A stretch of 64,000 nucleotides of DNA, taken from the NCBI GenBank assembly GCA_963704025.1, contig CAVPGP010000003.1, positions 620,001 through 684,000 of the forward strand. Direction: 5' to 3'. Positions 27,004 to 36,092 of the stretch are shown here, piece by piece; positions within the stretch are counted from its first letter, which is position 1; every line of letters begins with the position of its first letter. The notes beneath the pieces were generated by a model. It worked only from the letters and a program-made list of their open reading frames with translations, did not search any database and had not been told where the DNA came from. The position numbers were made by a program, and so were the translations under genes. This stretch comes from CAVPGP01 sp963704025. GTDB taxonomy: Bacteria > Actinomycetota > Thermoleophilia > Gaiellales > Gaiellaceae.

Positions 27004-27241
27004 CGTTGCGCGGCTAGGCCGCGGCGCGCTCAGGAGGGCGAGCCGAGCCACGTATGCGTCTTGTCTGCCCAGCACCAGCCTGGCCTCGGCGCCCGCCGCT
27101 GGGCCAGATCGCCGGCACGCGCCGGTCGTCGTGGCGCGAGCCGAGGAGCAAGAAGCAGGTCCGCTCCTGCAGCACCTCCGGCTGACAACGCGAGGTCGCC
27201 CGGCCCCGCGACGAGCGCGTCGATGAGGTCGGGAGCGGGGT
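27004..27241. other. intergenic stretch without a recognisable gene
   Basis: Reading frames are open on both strands but show no motif, good start or ribosome site. On the minus strand the frame beyond the thiolase reads as low-complexity alanine, arginine and proline. I see nothing definite; a decayed gene cannot be excluded. Confidence 0.4.
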
Positions 27242-28390
27242 TCAGCTCAACCGCTGCACCAGCATCGCCATCCCCTGGCCGCCGCCGACACACATGGTCT
27301 CGAGGCCGATCGTCCCGTCGAGCGTCTCCAGGTCGTTGAGCAGCGTGTTCATGATCCGCGCGCCCGTCATGCCGTAGGGATGCCCCAGCGCGATCGCGCC
27401 GCCGTTCGGGTTCAGCTTCTCGCCGAACGGGTCGACGCCGAGCTCGCGGCAGACGGGGATCACCTGCGCGGCAAACGCCTCGTTCAGCTCCATCACGTCG
27501 ACGTCGTCGATCGTCATCCCTGCCTGCCGCAGCACGCGGCGCACGGCCTCGATCGGACCGACGCCCATGATCTCCGGCTCGACCCCGGAGACGGAGGAGG
27601 CGATGATCCGCGCCCGCGGCTTCAGGCCGAGCTCGCGGGCGCGCGACTCCGAGACGACGACCACCGCAGCGGCGCCGTCGTTCAGCGGGCACGCGTTCCC
27701 CGCGGTCACCTTGCCGCCGGGCTTGAACGCCGGCTCGAGCGCGGCGAGCTTCTCGTAGGTCGACGACGGACGCGGGCCGTCGTCGCGGGCGACGCCCTCG
27801 TACGGCGTCACCTCGCGGTCGAAGAAGCCGCTCTCCTGCGCCGCCACGGCGCGCTCCTGCGAGCGTTGCGCAAAGCGGTCCATCTCGTCGCGCGAGACGT
27901 CCCAGCGCTCCGCCACGTTCTCGGCGGTCAGCCCCATCGGGATGTAGACGTTCGCGATCGGCGCATCGTCGCCGAAGAGCGCCGGGTGCAGCTCCTCGTC
28001 CGAGCGCGGGTAGCCGTTCACCTGCGTGATCGACTCGACGCCGGCGGCGACGTAGGCGTCTCCCTCGCCCGCCCTGATCGCGTGGAACGCCATCCGGATC
28101 GTCTGCAGCGAGGAGGCGCAGAAGCGGTTGACCGTCGTGCCCGGCACCGTCGCAGGCAGCCCGGCCAGCAGCGCGGCGCGCCGGCCGAGGTTCATCCCCT
28201 GCCTCTCCTGCGGAAAGCCGCAGCCGACCATGACGTCGACGATCTCCTCCTCCGGCAGCCCCGGAGCCTTGTCGAGGGCCGACCGGATCGCGAACGCGAC
28301 GAGGTCGTCCGGACGCGCGTCCACGAGCGACCCCTTGGCGGCGCGCCCGATCGGCGTCCGCGCGGCGGAGACGATCACGGCCTCAGGCAT
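27242..28390 (-). CDS. acetyl-CoA acyltransferase (thiolase), 382 aa
   Basis: A complete degradative thiolase: MPEAVIVSAARTPIGRA at the N-terminus, the acylated cysteine in VNRFCASSLQTI near residue 90, and the C-terminal ALGHPYGMTGARI (His) and ETMCVGGGQGMA (second Cys). It cleaves 3-ketoacyl-CoA with CoA, the last step of beta-oxidation. The ATG at 28390 lies within the end of the MaoC gene (8-base overlap). Last gene of the SDR-ligase-MaoC-thiolase operon. Confidence 0.93.
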   Translation of the reverse strand: MPEAVIVSAARTPIGRAAKGSLVDARPDDLVAFAIRSALDKAPGLPEEEIVDVMVGCGFPQERQGMNLGRRAALLAGLPATVPGTTVNRFCASSLQTIRMAFHAIRAGEGDAYVAAGVESITQVNGYPRSDEELHPALFGDDAPIANVYIPMGLTAENVAERWDVSRDEMDRFAQRSQERAVAAQESGFFDREVTPYEGVARDDGPRPSSTYEKLAALEPAFKPGGKVTAGNACPLNDGAAAVVVVSESRARELGLKPRARIIASSVSGVEPEIMGVGPIEAVRRVLRQAGMTIDDVDVMELNEAFAAQVIPVCRELGVDPFGEKLNPNGGAIALGHPYGMTGARIMNTLLNDLETLDGTIGLETMCVGGGQGMAMLVQRLS

Positions 28391-28847
28391 TCGGATCGCC
28401 CGCCGCCATGTAGACGACCTCGCCGACGAGAGCCGGCTTCTCCTGGCCCTCCACCTCGATCTGAACTCCAACGAAGTAGACGACACCCGGCCCCCTCCGC
28501 TCGGCGCGGAGCAGCTTGGCGTGCAGCCGCACCCGCGAGCCCGACGGCACGGGTGCGGTGAAGCGGACCTTCTCCGTCCCGTAGTTGACGCCCATGACGG
28601 CGTCGCTGACCGAGATTACCTCGCTCAGCAGCATCGGCAGCAGCGCCAGCGTCAGGTAGCCGTGTGCGACGGTGCCGCCGAACGGCCCCTGCGCGGCCAT
28701 CTCCGGGTCGACGTGGATCCACTGGTGATCTCCCGTCGCCGCCGCGAAGAGGTTGATCTTCTCCTGGTCGATCTCGTGCCACGAGCTCGTACCGAGCTCG
28801 CGCTCGCCGGTTGTCTCGAGCTCGCCGAGCGTCAGGGTCGTCGTCAT
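28383..28847 (-). CDS. MaoC-like (R)-enoyl-CoA hydratase, 154 aa
   Basis: A hotdog-fold hydratase: the overhang motif ATGDHQWIHVDPEMA carries the catalytic Asp and His near residues 37-42, followed by FGGTVAHGYLTLALLP. It hydrates trans-2-enoyl-CoA to the (R)-3-hydroxy form, which fits the (3R)-type SDR two genes upstream. ATG and the upstream TGA share bases (ATGA). Normal length. Confidence 0.88.
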   Translation of the reverse strand: MTTTLTLGELETTGERELGTSSWHEIDQEKINLFAAATGDHQWIHVDPEMAAQGPFGGTVAHGYLTLALLPMLLSEVISVSDAVMGVNYGTEKVRFTAPVPSGSRVRLHAKLLRAERRGPGVVYFVGVQIEVEGQEKPALVGEVVYMAAGDPNA

Positions 28848-30331
28848 CTGGATGCTCCTTCGTGGGTGGGCAAGAGCGCGCGCAGCGCCTTCCGGTCGAC
28901 CTTGCCGACCGGCGTCAGCGGGAGCGCGGGGAGGACGTGGATCTCACGGGGATACTTGTACCCGCCCAGCCGCTCCTTGCCGAAGGCGACCAGCTCGTGG
29001 ACGGAGGCGTCGGCGGCGAGCGTCACGAACGCGACGACCTCCTCGCCGTGCACGGCGTCGGGCCGGCCGACCACCGAGGCCGTCGCGACGGCCGGGTGCT
29101 CGACGAGCGCCTCCTCGACGTCGCGCGGATAGACGTTGAAGCCGCCGCGGATGATCAGATCCTTCTTGCGGTCGACGATCGTCAGATAGCCGTCCGCGTC
29201 GAGGCGTCCGATGTCCCCGGTCCGGAGCCAGCCGTCGCGGATCGTCTCGGCGGTGAGCCCTGGCGCGTTCCAGTAGCCGGCCATCACGGTCGCCGACCGG
29301 ATCGCGACCTCTCCTGGCTCGTCCGTGGCGACGTCGTCGCCCGCGTCGTCGACGATGCGGATCTGCGCCCCGGGGGCGGCGAGGCCGACGGTCCCCGGCC
29401 GGGCGCGCCCGGGCGGGCTCGAGGTGGCGAGGCCGCACGACTCGGTCAGGCCGTAGCCCTCGCGGATCTCGAGCCCTGGCACCCGGCGCGAGAGCTCGGC
29501 GTGCGCCTCCCCAGAGAGCGGCGCCGCGCCCGAGACGATGAATCTGAGCCCGGAGAGGTCGTACTCCTCGAGCGGCTGGGCCAGCAGCAGCTGGATCATC
29601 GACGGCACGACGGCCGCGATCTGGATCCGGTGCTCCTCGGCCAGCCGGAGCCAGCCCTCGGCGTCGAACCAGCGCATCAAGACGGACTCCGGCGCCTCCG
29701 GCTCGTGCAGCCCGACGGCGAGCACGAGCAGGCCGTACACGTGGGCCAGCGGCAGCGCCGTCAGCCCGCGGACGATCCCCGGGTGGTTGCCGGCCTCCTG
29801 GCCGCGGCGGCCCGCCTCCCAGAGGCTCGCGTGCGTGAGCATGACGCCCTTGGAGCGGCCCGTCGTCCCGCCCGTGTAGACGAGGGCGGCGAGGTCGTCG
29901 TCGCCGCGCGGGACGATCTCGCCCGCGTCGGTCCGCTCCAGCTCCTCGATCGGAACGATGCGCACCGCGGTGCCCTCGCAGGCGCGCTCGACCGTGTCGT
30001 GGAACGCGGCGGACGTGATCGCCGCGGCAGGCTCCGCATCCAGCACGATCCGGCGGAGCTCCTCCGCCGTGAGGAGGAAGATCACCGGCGTCGCCACGGC
30101 TCCCGCGCGCCAGATCGCGTGGTATGCGACGCCGACGTCGGGCGAGTTCTCCATCATCACCACGACCCGGTCGCCGGGGCCGACCCCGGCCGCGGCGAGG
30201 CCTGCGGCGGCGCGCGCGGAGCGGTCGAGGAGCTCGCCGGAGCGGTGCCAGGTGCCCTCGAAGCAGAGCGCGTCGTAGTCGCCGCGGCTCTCGTACGCCG
30301 CCTCGGCGAGCCACGCCAAATTCCGTGTCAC
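28844..30331 (-). CDS. AMP-dependent acyl-CoA synthetase/ligase, 495 aa
   Basis: An intact ANL-superfamily enzyme: VYTGGTTGRSKGVMLTH (ATP loop), EGYGLTE, TGDIGRLDADGYLTIVDRKKD and the catalytic lysine in PLTPVGKVDRKAL. It activates a carboxylic acid to its CoA thioester in two steps. Unlike the AlkK-like ligase at 19023 it has no indels, so it is the probable working ligase of the cluster. The GTG at 30331 is the only early start in frame. The end overlaps the MaoC start by 4 bases. Confidence 0.9.
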   Translation of the reverse strand: MTRNLAWLAEAAYESRGDYDALCFEGTWHRSGELLDRSARAAAGLAAAGVGPGDRVVVMMENSPDVGVAYHAIWRAGAVATPVIFLLTAEELRRIVLDAEPAAAITSAAFHDTVERACEGTAVRIVPIEELERTDAGEIVPRGDDDLAALVYTGGTTGRSKGVMLTHASLWEAGRRGQEAGNHPGIVRGLTALPLAHVYGLLVLAVGLHEPEAPESVLMRWFDAEGWLRLAEEHRIQIAAVVPSMIQLLLAQPLEEYDLSGLRFIVSGAAPLSGEAHAELSRRVPGLEIREGYGLTESCGLATSSPPGRARPGTVGLAAPGAQIRIVDDAGDDVATDEPGEVAIRSATVMAGYWNAPGLTAETIRDGWLRTGDIGRLDADGYLTIVDRKKDLIIRGGFNVYPRDVEEALVEHPAVATASVVGRPDAVHGEEVVAFVTLAADASVHELVAFGKERLGGYKYPREIHVLPALPLTPVGKVDRKALRALLPTHEGASR

Positions 30332-30355
30332 AGCTTCCGTGTCACCGCTTCCAGC

Positions 30356-31288
30356 TCACGGCGTCCGCATCGACTGGCCGCCGGCCCTCTGCATCGAGGC
30401 GATCATCCCCGCGGGAGCCGCGCCGTCGGGGAACCGCGCCACGAGCTCCTCGAGCAGGTCGTCCGGCTCCCAGCCGGCTTCCCGGAGGAAGAGCTCGCCC
30501 GCGTCCCAGGGCGTGAGGGCGTTGACCGCACCGCCGTAGACGAAGAAGACCTGGCCGGTGATGTGCTGCGCCGCGTCGGCGCAGAGCGCGACGACGATGG
30601 GACTGTTGTGCGCGGGGTCGAGCGGATCGAAGCCCTCCGGTGCCGGCAGCTCGCCGAACGCCGACTCGGTCATCCGCGTGCGCGCGTTGGGTGCCAGGCA
30701 GTTGACGGTGACGCCGTAGCGGCCGAGCTCCTGCGCGGCGATCAGCGTCAGGCCGGCGATGCCTGCCTTTGCGGCGCCGTAGTTCGCCTGGCCGACGTTG
30801 CCGAAGACCCCGGAGGGGCTGGACGTGTTGATCACGCGCCCGCGCACCTCGTGGCCCGCCTTCGAGCGGTCGCGCCAGTGGCCGGCCGCGTGGCGGAGCG
30901 GTGCGAAGTGCCCCTTCAGGTGCACCGCGATCACGGCGTCCCACTCGGCCTCCTCCATGTTCACGAGCATCCGGTCGCGGAGGATGCCTGCGTTCAAGAC
31001 GAGGATGTCGAGCAGCCCGAACGACTCGACCGCCTGGTCGACCAGCCGTCTCGCGCCCTCGAAGTCCGCCACGTTCTCCCCGTTCGCGACCGCCTCGCCG
31101 CCGAGCGCCTCGATCTCCGCCACGACCTGCTGCGCGGGGGAGACGTCCTCGCCCTCCCCGGCCAGCGAGCCGCCGAGGTCGTTGACGACGATTCTCGCGC
31201 CCGCCCGCGCGAGCGCCAGTGCGTGCTCGCGGCCGATGCCGCGGCCTGCGCCGGTGACGATTGCGACCTTCCCCTCGAGCGACGGCAT
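30356..31288 (-). CDS. SDR of the multifunctional-enzyme-2 type (3-hydroxyacyl-CoA dehydrogenase-like), 310 aa
   Basis: A Rossmann SDR longer than the classical ones: TGAGRGIGREHALALA, VVNDLGGSLAGEG, NAGILRDRML, catalytic Ser in VINTSSPSG and YGAAKAGI. The DLGG and GILRD features are shared with the dehydrogenase domain of peroxisomal MFE-2/HSD17B4, which acts on (3R)-hydroxyacyl-CoA. With MaoC and thiolase it completes a beta-oxidation turn. The ATG at 31288 has GAGGAG eight bases upstream. First gene of the four-gene unit, just after the importer terminator. Confidence 0.87.
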   Translation of the reverse strand: MPSLEGKVAIVTGAGRGIGREHALALARAGARIVVNDLGGSLAGEGEDVSPAQQVVAEIEALGGEAVANGENVADFEGARRLVDQAVESFGLLDILVLNAGILRDRMLVNMEEAEWDAVIAVHLKGHFAPLRHAAGHWRDRSKAGHEVRGRVINTSSPSGVFGNVGQANYGAAKAGIAGLTLIAAQELGRYGVTVNCLAPNARTRMTESAFGELPAPEGFDPLDPAHNSPIVVALCADAAQHITGQVFFVYGGAVNALTPWDAGELFLREAGWEPDDLLEELVARFPDGAAPAGMIASMQRAGGQSMRTP

Positions 31289-31308
31289 CGCAGACTCCTC
31301 TCGTGAGA

Positions 31309-31339
31309 CCGCGGGGCCGGCGAATGGCCGGCCCCGCGG
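31309..31339 (-). terminator. hairpin terminator after the importer operon
   Basis: A perfect 13-bp stem CCGCGGGGCCGGC / GCCGGCCCCGCGG with a five-base loop lies between the substrate-binding protein and the SDR, both on the minus strand. Partial read-through would link import and oxidation. Confidence 0.75.
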
Positions 31340-31362
31340 GTCGTGATCCGTTTCGGGAGCGG

Positions 31363-32610
31363 CTACTTGCCGCGCCCGTTGATCAGCGGGCCGAACGTGT
31401 TCCAGAGCCCGTTGTTGTAGCGCTGGAGCTTCACCTGGGAGATCGGGAAGCGGTCGTTGGCCGACGTCTTGACCGTGACGCCCGGGAGCGAGAACGGGTT
31501 CGTCCAGCTCATCTTCTGCGCGGCCGCGAGGAGCGACGCGCGCGTCGGGTTCTTGCCGGCTGCGTAGAGCAGCTGCACCGCGTCGTACGCCTTGGAGACC
31601 CCGTAGTAGACGAGGGCGTCGTTGGCGTTCGCGGTCGGGGCGTACTTGGCGATGATCTTCTTGTAGAGGATGACCGCCGGATCCTTCGCCCACAACGGGC
31701 TTGCCGGATCCTTGCCGTAGGCGACGCTCACCGAACCGTTCACGAGGTCGGCGCCCGCGTTCTGGACGGCCAGCTTCATGAACGTGTCGGTCGCCGACAC
31801 GGAGTTGAGGTAGATGTTGTCCGGCTTGTAGCTGAGCGCCTTCATGGTCGCGTAGGTCTGGATCGTCTTCGCCGGCGTGGCGAAGATGCACAGGATGTCT
31901 GCGCCAGATGCCTTCAGCGCAGCGACCTGCTGGCCGACGCTCGGAGCGGTGACCTCGAAGCGCTGCGTCGAGACGATGTTCGACTGCTTCGGGCCCAGCC
32001 CCGCCTTGAGGCCGTCCAGGTAGTCGTTGCCGTACGAGTCGTTCTGGAGGATCACGGCGATCTTCTTCGTCCCCTGGTTGGCGACGATGTACTTGCCGTA
32101 GATCGCGCCCTCGGCCTGGTAGTCGGGCTGCCAGCCCATCGTGTACGGATACTGCGTGAACTGCGAGCCGAACTCGGTTGCCCCGGTCGAGACGAACATC
32201 TGGGGAACCTTCTGGTCGTTCAGGTAGTTCCGCACCGCCTCCTGCGGCTCAGTGCCGAGGCCGCCGAAGAGCGCGAAGACCTTGTCCTGCTCGACGAGCT
32301 TGCGCGTCTGCTGGACGGTGTTCGCGGGGTTGTAGCCGTCGTCGTAGTAGATCCACTTGATCTGCCGTCCACGGACGCCGCGCTTCTTGTCGACGGCCGC
32401 GCGACGTGCGTTCGCGTACGAGAAATACGCCTTCATCCCGACAGGGATGGGCGCGTAGGACGAAGCCGGACCGCTGAGCGGGAACGTCCCGCCGAGCGTG
32501 ATCACCCGCGAGTTGATGCCGGGGTCGGCCTTCGAACTCGCCAGCGCGGCGACGCTGGCCACTGCCGCCGCAAGCGCTACGGCGACGAGCAGGGTCAACC
32601 TCTTTTTCAT
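31363..32610 (-). CDS. livK: branched-chain amino acid-type ABC substrate-binding protein, 415 aa
   Basis: A periplasmic-binding-fold type I protein (Leu/Ile/Val-binding family). A signal peptide MKKRLTLLVAVALAAAVASVAA is followed by ITLGGTFPLSGPASSY, the typical start of the first lobe, and FALFGGLGTEPQEAVR. It has no lipobox cysteine. It should capture the ligand outside the membrane and deliver it to LivHM. The family also binds aromatic and aliphatic acids and amides. The ATG overlaps the livM stop as ATGA. Last gene of the importer. Confidence 0.9.
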   Translation of the reverse strand: MKKRLTLLVAVALAAAVASVAALASSKADPGINSRVITLGGTFPLSGPASSYAPIPVGMKAYFSYANARRAAVDKKRGVRGRQIKWIYYDDGYNPANTVQQTRKLVEQDKVFALFGGLGTEPQEAVRNYLNDQKVPQMFVSTGATEFGSQFTQYPYTMGWQPDYQAEGAIYGKYIVANQGTKKIAVILQNDSYGNDYLDGLKAGLGPKQSNIVSTQRFEVTAPSVGQQVAALKASGADILCIFATPAKTIQTYATMKALSYKPDNIYLNSVSATDTFMKLAVQNAGADLVNGSVSVAYGKDPASPLWAKDPAVILYKKIIAKYAPTANANDALVYYGVSKAYDAVQLLYAAGKNPTRASLLAAAQKMSWTNPFSLPGVTVKTSANDRFPISQVKLQRYNNGLWNTFGPLINGRGK

Positions 32611-33638
32611 GCTTCTCTCCTTGCCGAAATGACCTGACCGGGGACGTCTGTGCCGCCCCGACTATAGAACCGGCGTTCCAAACCGCGAAATGCCGAGCCG
32701 AGGAGACCTGCGACCCCGGTAGGTATGACGTACAGAATCAAAAGAAGGATGATGCCGTAGACGACGGCCGGCGCCCCCGCGGCCTTGGCATCGAGGTGGA
32801 GGCCCAGCGGGCTTTGCACCTTGTCGAGGATGTCCGGGGAATAAATCGGTATGTACTCGATGAAGAGCGCGCCGACAATGACCCCGCCGAGGGAGCCGAG
32901 CCCGCCGACGACGACGCCCGTGAGCAGCAGGATCGAGAGGCTGACGGGGAACGTGTCGGGGTTGACGAACGCCACCGCCATCGCGTACAGGGAGCCCGCC
33001 ACGCCCGCGTAGAAGGCAGAGATGCCGAAGGCGAGCGTCTTCGTCCTCGGCAGGTTGATGCCGGAGGAGACGGCCGCGATCTCCGACTCCCGCACCGTCC
33101 GGAAGGCGCGGCCGAGCTTCCCGCGCAGCAAGAGCCAGGCGAGCACGAAGAGCGCGCCCGCGATCGGCCACGTGATCACGTACGCCTGGTGGCCGTTCAG
33201 GATCCGGGTCAGCGGCATTCCGCCGCCGCCGCCCGTGAAGTCGGGGAAGCGCTTGGCGAGCGAGATGAGCGCCACCGGGATCGCGAACGTCGCGAGCGCG
33301 AGGTAGGCGCCGCGCAGCCGCAGCGCGGGGAACCCGAACAGGTAGCCGACGACCCCGGCGACGATGCCGGCGACGGGGATCGTGAGCAGGTCGTTCCAGC
33401 CGTGGTTGACGCTGAGGATGGCCGTCGTGTACGCGCCGATCATCATGAAGCCGCCCTGGCCGAGCGAGATCAGGCCGGAGTAGCCGGTAAGGATGTTCAG
33501 CCCGAGCGCGGCGATGAAGTAGATCCCGACGTAGGCGAACTGGAACTCGCGGAAGTCCGTCAGGACGAGCGGCAGCAGGGCGATGATCGCCGCGACGACG
33601 AGGAAGCCCGCCACGTCGAAGGGGATGCGGCGGCGCAT
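32607..33638 (-). CDS. livM: branched-chain-type ABC permease LivM, 343 aa
   Basis: A membrane subunit with about ten hydrophobic helices. LNILTGYSGLISLGQGGFMMIGAY and the later motif GVVVGGLGSLGGVIVGA are the LivM signatures; the second includes the loop that docks on the ATPase. Start (ATG 33638) and stop overlap the neighbours by 4 bases each, so the operon is tightly coupled. Normal length. Confidence 0.92.
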   Translation of the reverse strand: MRRRIPFDVAGFLVVAAIIALLPLVLTDFREFQFAYVGIYFIAALGLNILTGYSGLISLGQGGFMMIGAYTTAILSVNHGWNDLLTIPVAGIVAGVVGYLFGFPALRLRGAYLALATFAIPVALISLAKRFPDFTGGGGGMPLTRILNGHQAYVITWPIAGALFVLAWLLLRGKLGRAFRTVRESEIAAVSSGINLPRTKTLAFGISAFYAGVAGSLYAMAVAFVNPDTFPVSLSILLLTGVVVGGLGSLGGVIVGALFIEYIPIYSPDILDKVQSPLGLHLDAKAAGAPAVVYGIILLLILYVIPTGVAGLLGSAFRGLERRFYSRGGTDVPGQVISARREA

Positions 33639-34525
33639 CAGACGCGCCTCACCGCGACCGAGCCGAAGAGGCCGTTCGGCCGCAGGACGAGGACGAGGAG
33701 CAGGATCGCGAGCGCGACCGGCAGCTGCATCTCGGGCGTGATGAAGTGGACGTAGGTGCCGAGCAGGTTGATGGTGACGCCGAGCGTGAGCCCTCCGACG
33801 ATCGCCCCGACGGGGCTCTCGATGCCGCCGAGCACCGCCGCCGCGAACGCGTAGATGAGGATCACCTGCATGAAGTTCGGCGTGAAGACGAAGAGCGCCG
33901 GTGCCGCCATCAGGCCCGCGATCGCGGACAGCACCGCCGCAAAGCCCCAGCCGATGGCGAACATCCAGGGCACCCGCACGCCCAGTAGCCGGCTCGCCTG
34001 CGGATTGATCGCCGAGGCGCGGAGCGCGAGGCCGAGCTTGGTGAAGCGGAAGAAGAGCCAGAGCACGATCACGCACCCGATCACCACGCAGATCACGCCC
34101 ACGTTCTGCTTCGAGATCTGGACGCCGCCGATGTCCCAGCTCCCGTTCGGGAACGGGCTCGGCAGGATCTTCTCCTCCGGGCCCCAGATCCACGAGGCCA
34201 GGCCGTTCAGGATCAGGAGCAGGGCGATCGTCGCCATCACCACCGTCAGCTCGCCGCCTCGCTGCAGCGGTCGGATCACGGTCTGCTGGATGGCCATGCC
34301 GCCGAAGAACGAGATCACCAGCGTGAGCGCGAACGCGGGCCAGTACGACATGCCGTGGTGCGTGATCAGCGACCACGCGATGTAGGTGGCGAACATCCCG
34401 ATCTCGCCCTGGGCAAAGTTGATCACGTGCGTCGAGCGGTAGATGAGGACGAGCGCGAGCGCGAGGCTCGCGTAGATCGACCCGTCGGCGAGCCCTGCCA
34501 CCACCTGCTGGAAGAACTGCTGCAC
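33638..34525 (-). CDS. livH: branched-chain-type ABC permease LivH, 295 aa
   Basis: The shorter permease partner: GLADGSIYASLALALVLIYRST, NFAQGEIGMFATY and AAAVLGGIESPVGAIVGG are typical. It forms the transport channel with LivM. The start is 18 bases after the livF stop; the stop overlaps livM. Confidence 0.92.
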   Translation of the reverse strand: MQQFFQQVVAGLADGSIYASLALALVLIYRSTHVINFAQGEIGMFATYIAWSLITHHGMSYWPAFALTLVISFFGGMAIQQTVIRPLQRGGELTVVMATIALLLILNGLASWIWGPEEKILPSPFPNGSWDIGGVQISKQNVGVICVVIGCVIVLWLFFRFTKLGLALRASAINPQASRLLGVRVPWMFAIGWGFAAVLSAIAGLMAAPALFVFTPNFMQVILIYAFAAAVLGGIESPVGAIVGGLTLGVTINLLGTYVHFITPEMQLPVALAILLLVLVLRPNGLFGSVAVRRV

Positions 34526-34542
34526 TAGCGAGGCACCTCTCT

Positions 34543-35250
34543 CTAGTACCCCAGGTAGCTCGTTCGGATTCCCTCGTCCTTTGCGAGCTCGCTGCTCTCG
34601 CCCGACAGGGCGATGCGGCCGACCTCGAGGACGTAGGCGCGGTTGGAGACGTCGAGCGCGACCGTCGCGTTCTGCTCGACCACGAGGAAGGTGACGCCGT
34701 TCTCCCGATTCAGCTCGCGGACGAGGTCGAAGAACGCCTGCACCACGAGTGGCGCGAGCCCGAGCGACGGCTCGTCCAGCAGCACGACCCGCGGGCGGCC
34801 CACGAGCGCCCGGGCGAGGGCGAGCATCTGCTGCTCGCCGCCCGAGAGAGTGCCTGCCTGCTGGCCCCGGCGGTCCCAGAGCCAGGGCAGCCGCTCGCGC
34901 TGCTGCTCGAGGTCGGCCTGCACGGCCTTGCGGTCCCGCCGCAGGTACGCGCCCATCCGCAGGTTCTCCCAGACGGTCAGGTCGCCGAGGATGCCGCGGC
35001 CTTCCGGGACGTGCGTGATGCCGACGCGCGCGACGGCCTCGGCGGTGCGCGGCAGGGGCTTGCCGTCGAAGACGAGCGTCCCCGAGCGCTTGACGGTGCC
35101 GGAGACGGCGCGGAGCGTGGTCGTCTTGCCGGCGCCGTTCGCGCCCAGGAGCGAGACGACCTCACCGTCGTCGACCGAGAGCGAGACGTCGTGCAGCGCC
35201 GTCAGCGGCCCGTAGCGCGCGGAGACGTCGCGCAGCTCAAGCAGCGGCAT
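34543..35250 (-). CDS. livF: ABC ATPase LivF, 235 aa
   Basis: Walker A GANGAGKTT, signature LSGGEQQMLALARAL and Walker B VVLLDEPSLGLAP are all present. The ending GRIALSGESSELAKDEGIRTSYLGY is characteristic of LivF. One of two ATPases energising the importer. It overlaps livG by 14 bases. Confidence 0.93.
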   Translation of the reverse strand: MPLLELRDVSARYGPLTALHDVSLSVDDGEVVSLLGANGAGKTTTLRAVSGTVKRSGTLVFDGKPLPRTAEAVARVGITHVPEGRGILGDLTVWENLRMGAYLRRDRKAVQADLEQQRERLPWLWDRRGQQAGTLSGGEQQMLALARALVGRPRVVLLDEPSLGLAPLVVQAFFDLVRELNRENGVTFLVVEQNATVALDVSNRAYVLEVGRIALSGESSELAKDEGIRTSYLGY

Positions 35251-35971
35251 GCTCGCCCCCGAGGTACGCCTCGATGACGGCGGGGTTGGCCCGCACCTCG
35301 GTGGGCGTCCCGTCCGCGATCGTGCGGCCGAAGTTGAGCACGTGCACGTGGTCGGAGATCGACATGACGAGGTTCATGTGGTGCTCGACGAGCAAGATCG
35401 AGAGCGCGAAGTCCCGCTTCATCGCCGTGATCAGCGCGCTCAGCTCCTGCACCTCGGAGTGCGTCAGCCCGCCCGCCGGCTCGTCGAGCAGGAGCAGACG
35501 GGGACGCGAGATCAGCGCGCGGGCGATCTCGACGCGCTTCAACGTCCCGAACGGCAGGCCGGCGGCGTACCGTCCCGCTAGGTCCTGCAGGCCGAGGTAC
35601 TCGAGGATGGAGGACGACTCGCTGCGCGCCTGCGCGTCTCCGCGGCGACCGATCTTCGTGTGCGCGCCGACGAGCACGTTGTCCAGCACCGTCATCTGCC
35701 GGCAGAGCGCGAGATTCTGGAACGTGCGGGCGATCCCGAGCCTGACGATCCCGTGCGCGGGCACCTTGAGCAGGTTCGTGCCGTCGAACGTCACGGTGCC
35801 GGCGTCGGGCTGGTAGAGCCGCGTGATCACGTTGAACGCCGTGGTCTTGCCGGCGCCGTTCGGGCCGATCAACCCGGCGATCTCGCCCTCCTCCACGGTC
35901 AGCGACAGGTCGTCGAGCGCGACGATGCCGCCGAAGCGCCGCGTGACACCTGCGAGGGTGAGCAGCCCCAT
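35237..35971 (-). CDS. livG: ABC ATPase LivG, 244 aa
   Basis: Walker A GPNGAGKTT, the family insert ARTFQNLALCRQMTVLDNVLVG, and LVEHHMNLVMSISDHVHVLNFG mark LivG. The signature segment reads LPFGTLKRVEIARAL rather than LSYGxQRR, within family variation. First gene of the livGFHMK operon. The 121-bp gap upstream should hold the promoter. Confidence 0.93.
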   Translation of the reverse strand: MGLLTLAGVTRRFGGIVALDDLSLTVEEGEIAGLIGPNGAGKTTAFNVITRLYQPDAGTVTFDGTNLLKVPAHGIVRLGIARTFQNLALCRQMTVLDNVLVGAHTKIGRRGDAQARSESSSILEYLGLQDLAGRYAAGLPFGTLKRVEIARALISRPRLLLLDEPAGGLTHSEVQELSALITAMKRDFALSILLVEHHMNLVMSISDHVHVLNFGRTIADGTPTEVRANPAVIEAYLGGEHAAA

Positions 35972-36092
35972 GAGGCGCCGATCTTACGGCCGTGGAGCAG
36001 ACGTTGACAACGAGGTGCGGTTTACCGCGACTGAACCCCCGGCAGCCGGGTGCGCTCGAGTCCGCGGCGGCCCTCCGCGCTAGCGTGCTCCC

